A DNA stretch of 64,000 nucleotides from Coprinopsis marcescibilis. Taxonomy: Eukaryota; Basidiomycota; Agaricomycetes; Agaricales; Psathyrellaceae. Of this stretch, positions 34,517 to 45,279 are shown one piece after another. The notes beneath the pieces were generated by a model, which worked only from the letters and a program-made list of their open reading frames with translations, ran no database searches and was not told where the DNA came from. A program made the translations under genes and the position numbers. Within the stretch, counting starts at the first letter, position 1; every line of letters starts with the position of its first letter. The stretch is taken from assembly GCA_004369085.1 (NCBI GenBank), contig ML210148.1, forward strand, positions 490,977-554,976. Reading direction: 5' to 3'.

Positions 34517-37500
34517 ATGGGGCACTTGATTACCGTTGCAACGTGAGGCGTATTTCCTCTTTGTTTAAAACTTGTTCTGACAATGAAGAAGATGGTATCC
34601 TGTTTATCCTTTCCGATATCTTGGTGTTTATCATAGATCGTTAGCTCTCTCAACCAATGGGCCTTGGACTTTCAGGCATGGCGGATGACCTATTAACAGA
34701 GTGTGAATTGACATCGAACTCAGGGAAATCATGAGCGCATCATGCAAAGCATCGCCGAGGCCAAAGAGCGTGGTGCAACCCTCAGAGTTGGGCCCGAATT
34801 GGAGATTCCGTGTGTGCAACATTTCTTATCTAGGGATCCCTCTAACCTTCTGTGGACAGGGGATACGGCTGCTACGACCACTTTTTGGAAGGTGATTTAG
34901 AACGGTATCTCAATGCTACATCTCCTAACCGAGCTTCTCCGGTATTAAGGGGACACCGTTTTGCACTCATGGGAAGTTTTAGCGAAGATTCTAGAGTCGG
35001 ATGCAACTATAGGCATTGTATGCGACATCGGAATGTGAGTAGTGTCACCTATTGGGGCGCTCTAATGGCTATCATCTAACTCGCATGTTTAAAGGCCTGT
35101 CGTACATAAGAATGTCATTTACAACTGCAGGATAATAGCTCACGATCGAAAGATTTTGCTCATCCGTCCCAAGATGTGGCTCGCCAACGACGGGAATTAC
35201 AGGGAACTTCGTTACTTTACCCCGTGGGCGAAGCACAGGCAGTGGGAGGATCACTATTTGCCTCGAATCATACAAGCAGTCACTTCACAGGTACAAAGTT
35301 CTGACTTTATTCCTGTAATTCACTCACAGTCGATTAGGTCAAGGTCCCTTTCGGAGACGCTGTTATCAGTACGAAGGACACTTGCATCGGTGTGGAATTG
35401 TGCGAAGAACTATTCACACCAGCAAGGTAGGCATGATTCCTCCACTCCGTCGAGTACTATCATTGACCGCTGCTTTTCAGTCCCCACATACTAATGGGCT
35501 TGGATGGTGTTGAAATCTTCACGAACTCGAGTGGAAGCCACCACGAACTACGAAAGCTGTACACCCGTGTAGAACTCATCAAGGAAGCGACCCTGAAGGC
35601 AAGCTAGCTATTCTATCATTTCCTCTTTAATGCACGCTGACTGGAGACTCTATAGCTTGGTGGAATATATTTGTACGCCAATCAGCAAGGATGCGATGGG
35701 GACCGCCTTTACTACGATGGTTGTGCCCTCATCGCAGTCAACGGTCGAGTTGTAGCACAGGGCTCTCAATTCTCCCTACGAGACGTTGAAGTAGTGACCG
35801 CCACCATTGATATAGAAGATGTCCGCGCTCACCGAGCTAAAAGCAGCAGGAGCATGCAGGCTGCTAGTGCAGAAAGGTACCACCGTGTTGAGGTTCCATT
35901 TGCTTTGTCCACCGGCCACTTAGACGAATTCCGAGAGGAGGATATAGTGGGTCTTGCTACGAGCAAGGCTGTCGATGTTCATTACCATACACCCCAGCAA
36001 GAAATAGCGTACGTGCTTCATCGATCCCTCCCTTCGTTGCTCAAAATCCCCCCCTAGTCTTGGACCGGCTTGCTGGCTCTGGGACTATCTGCGAAGGTCA
36101 AGGACACAAGGGTATTTTGTACCCTTGAGTGGTGGCATCGACAGTTGTGCAACTGCAGTTATTGTATTCTCCATGTGCAAACTAGTATCCGAGGCCTCGG
36201 CCCGTGGTGGTAGGTGCCCACTTTGCAGACTGTATACATGGCTAACGTGCAGAGAGCAGAACAGCATGTGATCGCAGACGCAAGGCGGATGACTGGAGAA
36301 CCGGAAGATTCCACATACGTCCCGACAGATCCTCGAGAATTTTGCAACAAAATCTTCCACACATGCTACATGGGTACCGAGAACTCCAGTGCTGAAACAC
36401 GCAACCGAGCCAAGGACCTAGCTGCCGCGATAGGGAGGTAAAGAAGGATACAAGTAAATTGCACACGACTGTGAACTCACATTCTATATTAAGCTACCAC
36501 GTCGATTTGAACATGGACACCGTGGTGACTTCTGTAAGAACCCTATTCGCGTTCGTCACAGGAAAGGCTCCCCGATTCCGGTCTAATGGCGGATCCAATG
36601 CCGAGAACTTGGCTCTGCAAAACATTCAAGCACGACTTCGAATGGTCCTGGCCTACCTCTTCGCACAACTGCTTCCTTGGGCCCGGGGAAAGAATGGTGG
36701 CTTGCTCGTCCTCGGCAGCGCGAATGTGGACGAAAGGTAGCGTTCGCGATATTTCTGTACTGAAAACGGTCGCTCATAAACTGCAAGTTTGCGAGGTTAT
36801 TTGACCAAATACGACTGTTCTTCTGGTGAGCTAGGTTCGATAGGTGCAGAAGACCCAACTATGACAAGACATATACCTTCTAGCGGATATCAATCCTATT
36901 GGAGGGATTAGCAAAACAGATTTGAAGGCTTTCATCGCGTATGGAAAGGACGCATTCAATTTACCCATTCTTTCCAGGTGGGTATGTCTATCTTCGCGCG
37001 AATTCACTGGGCTGATACCGGGGGCACGATAGCTTCTTGGATGCCGTCCCAACAGCAGAATTGGAACCAATTACGGAGACATATGTCCAATCAGACGAGG
37101 TGGCTAGCTTATTTGCCGTGGATTATGACATACTCACCAATGTTTAGGCTGACATGGGGATGACGTACGACGAGCTTTCGGTCTTTGGACGTCTGAGAAA
37201 GGTCGAGAAATGTGGACCTTACAGCATGTTCACGAAGCTTGTCCACGAATGGGGTTCCTTCTTGTCCCCTATCCAGGTAACCTCCAACCCCGTCTCTACT
37301 GAGATGTTTCATCTGTCTAACGAAGGTTAAGATTGCGGCGAAAGTAAAGCTCTTCTTTTTTGAACATGCCCGCAACAGGCACAAAATGACGACCCTTACG
37401 CCTTCATATCATGCGGTAGGCCGCTCCATCTTTAAAATACCTCACTATGCTCATTGAAAACAGGAATCGTACAGTCCAGACGATAACCGTATGTCGCTCC

Positions 37501-37665
37501 TGATCTTCTGTTGCAGGTGCTAACCCCCAGATAGGTTTTGACCTTCGACCATTCCTGTATAATGCCCGTTTCCCGTGGCAATTCAACAAGATAGACAGGG
37601 TGGCTGGTGTGCTCCCCGATAATTCTGTGCGGTCTGAAACTGTTGGTAAGCCTAAAGTAGTTTAG
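34517..37665 (+). CDS. QNS1: Glutamine-dependent NAD+ synthetase
   Basis: Nineteen exons give 719 aa: 34517-34542, 34645-34675, 34724-34809, 34860-34891, 34950-35034, 35095-35290, 35338-35426, 35481-35598, 35656-36008, 36058-36209, 36257-36437, 36494-36736, 36788-36825, 36884-36977, 37033-37099, 37148-37276, 37332-37415, 37464-37488, 37535-37665. The protein amidates deamido-NAD using Gln, the last step of NAD synthesis. The N-terminal nitrilase-type glutaminase has Glu ([12 protein letters not shown]), Lys ([10 protein letters not shown]) and Cys ([11 protein letters not shown]). The C-terminal synthetase has the P-loop [13 protein letters not shown] and [16 protein letters not shown]. It ends [12 protein letters not shown]. 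Two introns (34676-34723 and 35599-35655) need GC donors. The gene converges on SEC6 (132-base gap). An in-frame ATG at 34319 is an alternative start. Confidence 0.95.
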
Positions 37666-37797
37666 AAACAAAGGGTTATACTGTCTGCTGCGAAACTGTT
37701 GTACAGAAGTCTATAGATACAATTGCGAGATGCCCAATACATATGCGGGTGGTGATTCGATTCCTGGCGAGGAATGAGAGGAGTCGTAGTGAATCGA

Positions 37798-40201
37798 TCA
37801 TGTCCGTAGGAAGCGAGTGAATGCGTTTTGAATGGATACTTTCTTCATGATGGTTGGTTCCGGCGCTGCATACAAGAATTAGTATGAGATGGCTTCTAGG
37901 AATGTGAAAAGGCTTACGGTCAGTCAATCCTTCATCCTTGACCTTTCTGCGAATACTCTCCATGATTTCGTTGGTGGTGGAACGGTCGAAGTCGCTCCTC
38001 GATCTAAGGATGCCCTCAACAAATGCGATGTTGGGTCCATGCTCTTTCGCAAACGCCCAGAAAGATAGGAATACAAAGTCCTTGGATGCCTCTAACATAG
38101 CCAGAATCATCTCCAGGACGTTGATTCGACTTTGAAGGTCTTGTGAAGGCGCCAGCTGCCTGAAAAAGCTGGATACTTCGTTTATATCGGCACGCACGCG
38201 GTCTGCAGCAACTGGCATTCGGAGTTTGGGAGTACTTGCCAAAGCGTTGAGATATGTCAGGAGGAAAGCGTCGAGGAGATCTTCAATCATGAGGTCCAAA
38301 AGCGCAGAGTTAAGATAGCTTTGGTAGTCGGCCATATAATCGCGAAATGTTTCCACAATTTGGTGTATTATTCCATCGTACCAGCCTTGTTGGAAGAGCA
38401 ATTTGGTGGCAGGCTTCAAGTCGTTGAAGATGATGTCGATCAGGGTCTGCATACATTTCTTGGCGACGTCGAGATACCCGTCGATGGCGTCGTTGAGCCG
38501 TTCATTGATGGTCACCCGATATTTCTCCGAAACTAGGGGTTCGAGCCGGCCTAGCAAGGCTTCGGCGTAGTCTGCAGACTTGACTTGGTCGTTGGCGAGA
38601 GCGATGCAGTATTCCACGAGACCACCCGCCACTTCCTCCGGTTTCTCGACCTGGTTCTTGAACTCGCCGTCGACAACCTTCGACCACTGTTCCTGGACTC
38701 CTCGCATGACACGATTAACCTCGTCAACGACCCGTGCAAGAATAGCGCCTTGACCACTCTCTGTGGCAAGATCGATCTGCTGGTTGACCATTTGGAAAAG
38801 AATTACGGATCCTTGAGTACAATAAATTCCATCGCTGTCGATTTCTGGAGGTTCTTCTCGCTTGGTGAAGTCCGAGATTTCTGTCTTCATCAAATTGGCT
38901 GTCCATTCGTCCAGCTTCTGGATAATAAGCTGGAGATAGCTTTCTATAAGTTGCTGTTCCTGTCCATCGAGCAGCGGCGGTTCTATTAGCTCCGGCGGTA
39001 TGTTCAACTCCTTCATATTCTGTTTGTACTCCTTAATCCACTCATGCAGGGCAAGCATTGTGGTGGCCTCCAATTTCTCTGTCGCCATCCTCTTGACAAT
39101 GGTGTTGAGAGTTTTGTGGTACTCCCGGACGTAGTGTGAATAGACGTCGTAGTCTGGAGGAAAACATGGAACGACGTCCTTCTCGACGCGTAGAATATCC
39201 TGATACACCCAAGTGAGGCCTTCGAGAAACACAACAGGATTGCCTTCATCGCGTTTGTAGGCGTCTTCCATCTTGTCCTGAATAGATTGGGTTATTGACT
39301 TCATGATCTTCTGTCGGTAGTGTTTCAGGACGCGAGTATCGCCCTGTGTCGTTTTGAACTTCAACGCGGCAGCCTTCTTGACAAAGCGCATTACAAGGGC
39401 CTATTTAACGGGAAAGGCATATCAAATTAAGCGCATATATCGATCCGAATATTGGTTTACAGACCTTTTCGTCCTCCTTCCCTTCAATTTCTGCAATCTT
39501 CACTATCCTGACAACGACATCTGAATGTCCAGCGCGCACCAATGGCAGAATATTCAGCGTAAGTTGAGTGAAATAGTCATCGAACTGTCCGATAACGCCG
39601 TTGAGTCGTTCGAACCACCGAGTGAGAGTTTCCCTGGAACTGGCGGATGCTCGTTGGGCTTCATGCATGGTCTCGTTTCGGAATCGCTCCAGCTGATTGA
39701 GATGGAAATGTATGATCAACAGGTTTGGTGCGGGACCCCCTATGTACCGGCTGTCTGCGGCGAGCATCTGCTCGAGGTGGTCGAGGCGGGTAGCCATTTC
39801 TAGAAGGTTGCTAACCATGTCCTCGGTGGACTCGAAATTCCTATGCACCATGGAGACCTATGAATCAATTAGCGGCAGCAGAAGCCGCATACACATGTCG
39901 TTGTACCCACCCTACTGATTTGGTCAAAGGTAGACACTTTGAGCGACATATCTTCGCATTCGCGGTCGATGAACACCATCTCGTCTCGTACGGATTGCAC
40001 ATTGTCGCGGGTACCAATTAACTTGGCCAGACCTTGTCTTGTAGCCTCCAGCTGCTCCTTGACACCCGTTTTCAGCCTTGCATCGATAGAAGCCTTTTCC
40101 TTCTCCAACTTCTTGCGGAATGCTGCGACCTTTACAAGGTCGTCTGGAGATTGGAGATACTCTCCAATTGCCTGAGCCGCGGAAATAGTAGGCGCCGCCA
40201 T
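37798..40201 (-). CDS. SEC6: Exocyst complex subunit Sec6
   Basis: Exons (minus) 40201-39911, 39857-39465, 39400-37918 and 37865-37798 give 744 aa. Sec6 is a core exocyst subunit that tethers secretory vesicles at the growing tip and binds the SNARE Sec9. The N-terminal coiled coil (AFRKKLEKEKASIDARLKTG) is followed by FDQISRVSMVHRNFEST. The helical-bundle core has CFPPDYDVYSHYVREYHKTL, QQGWYDGIIHQIVETFRDYM and FAKEHGPNIAFVEGILRSRS. The C-terminus is IMKKVSIQNAFTRFLRT. Length is usual for the family. The start is the first Met after the last upstream stop. It is head-to-head with COQ6. Confidence 0.93.
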
Positions 40202-40415
40202 CTCAGACTAGAGGCGGTCTGAACTGGTGCAAGCAGATGGTGTGAAGTTGGGTATGCCGATGTATCGATCTGAAATGGTGGTGGTCGATAAGTGAGAACA
40301 TGAGATCGTTGTAACTTGTTGCTGTTGATGGCAAGCAATGAAGCGCACGTGGGGAAATACTGCCTACCGCCAATTTCAGAGCCGCAGCCAACAGGTCCAC
40401 TCTTTGATTTCTCAA
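40202..40415. promoter_or_regulatory. Divergent promoter SEC6 / COQ6
   Basis: 136 to 214 bases (depending on the COQ6 start) separate the two divergent ATGs. I see no TATA box. Each gene's 5' leader must overlap the other's promoter. Confidence 0.4.
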
Positions 40416-42392
40416 ATGTTAGCGCTCAGGCCTACAACTGGTCGAAGTAGTTGCTTGACGCGTGTAATCGTTAAGAACGTTAACAGTCGGCGTCTGTCGG
40501 CAGGACCCGGTGGCCAACAGCAAGATGTTGACGTTGTTATTGTTGGAGGAGGACCAGCTGGCCTAGCACTTGCAAGCGCGTTGGGTAGGAGTTTGTGAAT
40601 CAAGGTCAAGTTTCTCATTGGACTCACGAAAGCCTTGACCCAGGCTCCTCTTCTTCCGTTGGGAACAAGCTCTCAGTAGCCCTAGTGGAAGCCGGCGACC
40701 TTGACAAACTCAAGCACTGGGCCCCAGCTCAAGGCGCCTACTCCAACCGCGTTGTCTCTCTGACAAACGTTTCGCGAGACTTTCTCAAGAGTACGTGCTT
40801 AGCTTCCAAGTAAAGGAAGCATTCAAGGAACTTCTTTAGGGATTGGCGCATGGGACTATGTGGAAGAGCAACGGACCCGACCTGTGGAAGACATGCAAGC
40901 AAGTCCAATTTCTCCTGGCATAGACGTGTCATATTGACCAAAAGTCAGGTTTGGGATGGCGTTTCTGGAGCCCGGATCACATTTTCAGCCTCAGAAATGG
41001 GCCTGAAGCACCCGGAGAACGGAATGTCGCGCTTGACAGAGAACTTCAATATTCAGCGGGGCCTCCTTCGTCATCTTGAGAAATTGCCTCAGGTCCAGCT
41101 CATCCAACGAACCAAGGTCCAGTCGATATCCCAAGGTCCATCGGACGAGCAAGGTTGGCCCATTGTTCATCTTGACAACGGCACAACACTGCGCTCCAGA
41201 TTGCTGGTGTGTTTCTTGCCTGAACCGGATTGAATAGTTTGTGACGTTCATCTAGGTTGGCGCAGACGGATTCAATTCGCCTGTCAGAACATTTGCAGGG
41301 ATTCAATCATATGGGTGGTCCTATGATACCCAAGCCATAGTAGCCACAATGGAACATGAACCCCGAGGTGCTTTCGAAGGACCGAACACAACAGCATACC
41401 AGCGCTTCCTACCAACCGGCCCCATCGCCTTCCTTCCCCTCTCGCCCACAGTGTCATCGCTTGTCTGGTCCATACGTCCTCATATCGCCAAAGCCTTACT
41501 CTCCTGCGAGCCCACAGTCCTAGCCAGTATGATCAATGCTGCCTTCCGACTCCCTGCGTTCTCCCTTCAATACCTCTACGACCGAATACTGGAAGCTCAC
41601 AACGGCAATTTGCCAATAACCCCGCCACAGATCCAGGAAGAGATTGAATTCCGGGAGAGAACTCATGACATCAACCAGAATTCGGCATACACCTCCCTCA
41701 TCGGGTCTACTCGCAGAGGTGGGGTTGCACCTGAAGAGGCGGAATCTGTCCCACCATTCGTGACATCGCTTCAACCTGGGAGCCCCGCTTCTTTCCCTTT
41801 GCGCTACAACCATGCAGACGCGTACATTGGAGAGGGGAAAGGAGCTAGAACAGTGCTAGTTGGGGATGCTGCTCATACAGTACACCCTCTGGCTGGACAG
41901 GGTCTGAATTTGGGACTCGCAGACGTTGAATGCCTGGCCAAGTGCGTCGAAAGATCAGTTGCCCGCGGAGGGGACGTCGGTAAGTTTATACTACCTTTTC
42001 TATACGGCGATGAATCTGAACGCAGTATCACAGGCTCCTACACGGCTCTCCTTCCATACGCACAGGAACGGTACTTGCAAAACCACATTATGATGGCTGC
42101 GGTCGATAAACTCCACAAGCTCTACACAATTGACCTTGAGCCAGTTGTATGGGCCCGCTCTGCTGGATTGGAGGTTGTGAATGAACTTGATTCCCTCAAA
42201 GCAGCGCTTATGATGTCTGCTGGTGCTGAAGCACCTGTTGAACCAAGTGTGGCAGCATGGAGCGCTGCTTCGAATCTCATCCAAGGTGCATCTGCAGTCG
42301 TCGAGTTGTCTAGAGCAGTCAAATCGGGGGCAACCAACGTATTGTTCAATGGACTCTCCAATTTGCTGTCTCAAACTCAACAACGTAAATAA
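40416..42392 (+). CDS. COQ6: Ubiquinone biosynthesis FAD monooxygenase COQ6 (mitochondrial)
   Basis: Six exons (40416-40584, 40644-40790, 40840-40898, 40949-41206, 41256-41979, 42034-42392) give 571 aa. Coq6 is the flavoprotein hydroxylase for ring position C5 of coenzyme Q. Motifs are DVDVVIVGGGPAGLALASAL, SNRVVSLTN, LLVGADGFNSPVR, and GDAAHTVHPLAGQGLNLGL (GD motif, about residue 413). The last conserved part is LPYAQERYLQNHIMMAAVDK LHKLY. The start at 40416 gives a mitochondrial leader (MLALRPTTGRSSCLTRVIVK); an in-frame ATG at 40338 adds 26 residues. Intron 40899-40948 needs a GC donor. Intron 41980-42033 is 54 nt and stop-free. An extra C-terminal tail of about 70 residues follows the catalytic domain. 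Confidence 0.92.
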
Positions 42393-42638
42393 CATTTGGT
42401 ATCGTATAATAAAATACATACAAGTAATAAGGTATAATAATACAAATACAGTGTTTAAAACAGGTCATTGCAACAGGAGTGAATGAGGCTTCATGTGGTG
42501 TACAGTTAATGGGAAGCTGAAAGAATGTCGTTAGGAAAAGAGTGAAGTAAAACGGTGATGCGGTGGAGTGCGTCAAGAATGCTGTAAGACGAATGAATGG
42601 GGTCAAAGGTCTGCTACAAGGCATGGAGAATTTTGAGA

Positions 42639-43631
42639 TCACGGCTCCGTTATGACCTGCTTTCTATTCAACCACTGAGTCAGAGCTTCCTCGTTGACCA
42701 AGGCTTTTTGGGGTCGGACATATATCACCCGTTTCCTTCGATCGTGCTTCTGCATGAACAATATATTTTGCTTCATCAGGTCTTGCTCATTCTGGAGACA
42801 ATGGGCCTTTCTGGCGTCCGAGTCAATCTGGGGTCCTGGTTGGATGAAGACCTTCATGACAGACGGGGGGAGGAGTGTTCGGTCCGAACATTCCAAGGGA
42901 GGGGAAGATCGGCTGCATCGTGGTTTGATATTTAATGAGACATACAGATCGCCATGCATACTTCTCGATGGTCGTGCAGGATAGAGGCTCAAGGTCTCGA
43001 GCCTGGGAGCTTGTGTTGATATATACTCGAAAATATTTGATGGGTGGTCCGTGAATGAAGACAGTGTCAACGATCGAAGTTTTGGAAGATAGGGCCGCTC
43101 GCAGTCGTATAACAGGGCCGGGAACGGGCCTTGTAAGGTGAGCTCCTCCAATATTGGACAGGAATACGGAAGTAGGGTCGCCTTTCGCGGAAAGTGTGCC
43201 ACAACTTGACAACTCTTGATTGTTGGTGAAAGCAGTTGCATTACTTGTGCATATGCAGAGCATGTTTCATCCTATATTTACAAAAACGAAGCGTTATGAT
43301 ATTGTATTGGTTCCTGTACGGTGCTACTCACGTATGAGATGTCGGTGGTGAGGGAGACCTTCCGCGAGCCATCGACCGATGGGGCGCATTGGGACATGCT
43401 GGAGATGAACAAATGTCGAACGCGCCGAAATCTCTCCGGAAGGCTAACCAGCATGTTATAAAAGGGAAGAAATTTGTGGATCCCAGCCACAGCGACGGAT
43501 TGGAGTTTGTATTCCCTCGACAGATGGTTTACGGAGGTAGAGGCCAGGGAAAGTGCGCGTCCTGTTGAGCCATCATCGTCGCAAGCCAGCTCAAAGATGT
43601 AGAGCAGTATTTCGGGGGGACACCTTTCCAT
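42639..43631 (-). CDS. F-box domain protein
   Basis: Exons (minus) 43631-43332 and 43271-42639 give 310 aa. The N-terminal F-box reads CPPEILLYIFELACDDDGST followed by LSLASTSVNHLSREYKLQSV, as in the large agaric F-box family. The second half contains LRR-like segments (SCPILEELTLQGPFPALLYD, LPKLRSLTLSSF, APRLETLSLYP). F-box proteins link Skp1-Cullin ubiquitin ligases to substrates; the target is unknown. The last 90 residues may hide another intron, because a second frame there is also open. Confidence 0.72.
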
Positions 43632-44248
43632 CGCTATGGTAGTCCGGGGAAGAAGGGAACTGAAGTCCCTCAGCTTCCCTTGCTACTTATAACCCAGCAT
43701 CCGAGGCAGATAGAATGATGATTCTTGAACACTTTGTTAGAAGAATCCTGAAAGACAGGTACTTACATACGCGGCAGTGTGTGAGAACCATATACGTACA
43801 GATAAGCAAACACCTTATTGTTGTTCTTTCTGGGAATGGGCTGTGGGGAAAGTTCCCAGTTGATTCCAAGAATCGTAATATACATCGCGATGGCAGTTAG
43901 GCGGCGAATTTGGCGAAAGACGCTGGCCAGGTAGCCGAAGAATGGAGCCAAGTGGTGCTCTAAGTTGGGATTGGATAGAGTACTGTTGTGAACGGAGAGC
44001 AGACTGGAATTCCAGAATCTGTGGTAACGTTGTCCGTAGAACGGATGTACGTTCCTACTTGAGTGGGGAACCGACAGCGGAAGATGCCGATGTTATTTAA
44101 GCCCCGCTTGGAGGTCCATACGCGCTCGCGGCACTTCAAAAATAGACTCACTGTTCGGACTTCCTTCCATCTCCAGTGTCAGACACAATCGTGCCGACTT
44201 TGGCTTCGTCCAAAGCGCATAGAATACTTATTCCTTGAAACGCAAGGA
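43632..44248. other. Intergenic between F-box gene and coiled-coil gene
   Basis: This is a divergent gap. The frame of the downstream gene stays open back to 44063, so its true start could lie here. Nothing else is seen. Confidence 0.4.
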
Positions 44249-45279
44249 ATGACTCGCCGGGAACGACGCCACGCACTCTACTCCCATCTTGTTCAGACGA
44301 TCATCGCTCCCGACCTAGACCCTCAAGTGAGTAGACAGTCACCGGGAAACCTACCACCCTCCCCTTGACTCTGCGCGAGAAGATCCAAGAGGTCTTGTGG
44401 AATAGAATATCCAGCGATGACGATTTGTCGATGTCGCGTTACGATGTCTGTAGATTTGGAGCTCCTGCGCGCTATTTGGTCAGTCCTAAGCGAGAATCCA
44501 CCGCGGCGTGTGCTCATACAGGTAGCTGAGCAGCTAAGCCCAAACTCAATCCAAATTTTAGCAGGAAAAGTCGAAAATATACTGTCAAACATGGCGACTA
44601 TCGTAAAAGGTGAGACAGGGGCCGAATCCTCAAACGACTGCCAAACCTCTAAACTCCGCCGTGAAGCGGAAGCTACAGAAGGACGCCGCGCTGGGGTGGG
44701 CGCGGCGGTGAAAAGTCTACAAGAACGTATCAGAGTGGCTGAAGGCGCCATCCGCACCAGGATGTCCCACGTCATCAGCATTTCCGCTTACGTGAATTCA
44801 GTAAGTGCCGTTGAAACTCAACAGTGTTAGTTAAGCTAACATAGGGGAAGGAAACAGAAGCCCTCGATCAAAGGCTGGAGAATGCGATCCGCATCTTGCC
44901 TCCATTGATCGAGCGAGCAAGGTCTGCGAGCAATGAGTTAACAGCGACCACGATCGAAGTTTCCCTTATAAAACTTTCGTTGATTCGGGCGGAATCCGAA
45001 CACCGATTCTATGGGCCTCAAGTGACAAAAGACCCAAGCACGGCAGAAACCTTGGCAAAAGCTGCGGTCATTGGTTTCAAGCGAATGAGAGCCCAGGAAA
45101 AAAAGTTATTGGAAGAAAACTCAGTGCTCTCCGCTCAACTGGGTGGCTACCAGGATTTGATACAGCTTGTGGACGGTGGTTCTACCGGATACCAGCAAGT
45201 TGCCGACGATTGGGTGCAGGTCAAACGTGAAACAGAAGAGTGCAAAAAAGACTTGCGCAGAATGGGTTGGAAGAGATAG
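44249..45279 (+). CDS. Uncharacterised coiled-coil protein
   Basis: Proposed exons 44249-44326, 44390-44800 and 44845-45279 give 307 aa; the last two are well supported, the first is a guess. The C-terminal two exons read through helices with heptad character: DLELLRAIWSVLSENPPRRV, KSLQERIRVAEGAIRTRMSH, KETEALDQRLENAIRILPPL, RMRAQEKKLLEENSVLSAQL. The end is QVKRETEECKKDLRRMGWKR. I do not recognise a family. The overall look (short helical N-terminal domain, then coiled coil) resembles small cytoskeletal or kinetochore subunits, but this is only an impression. If the first exon is wrong, start at the ATG at 44417 or 44444. Confidence 0.5.
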
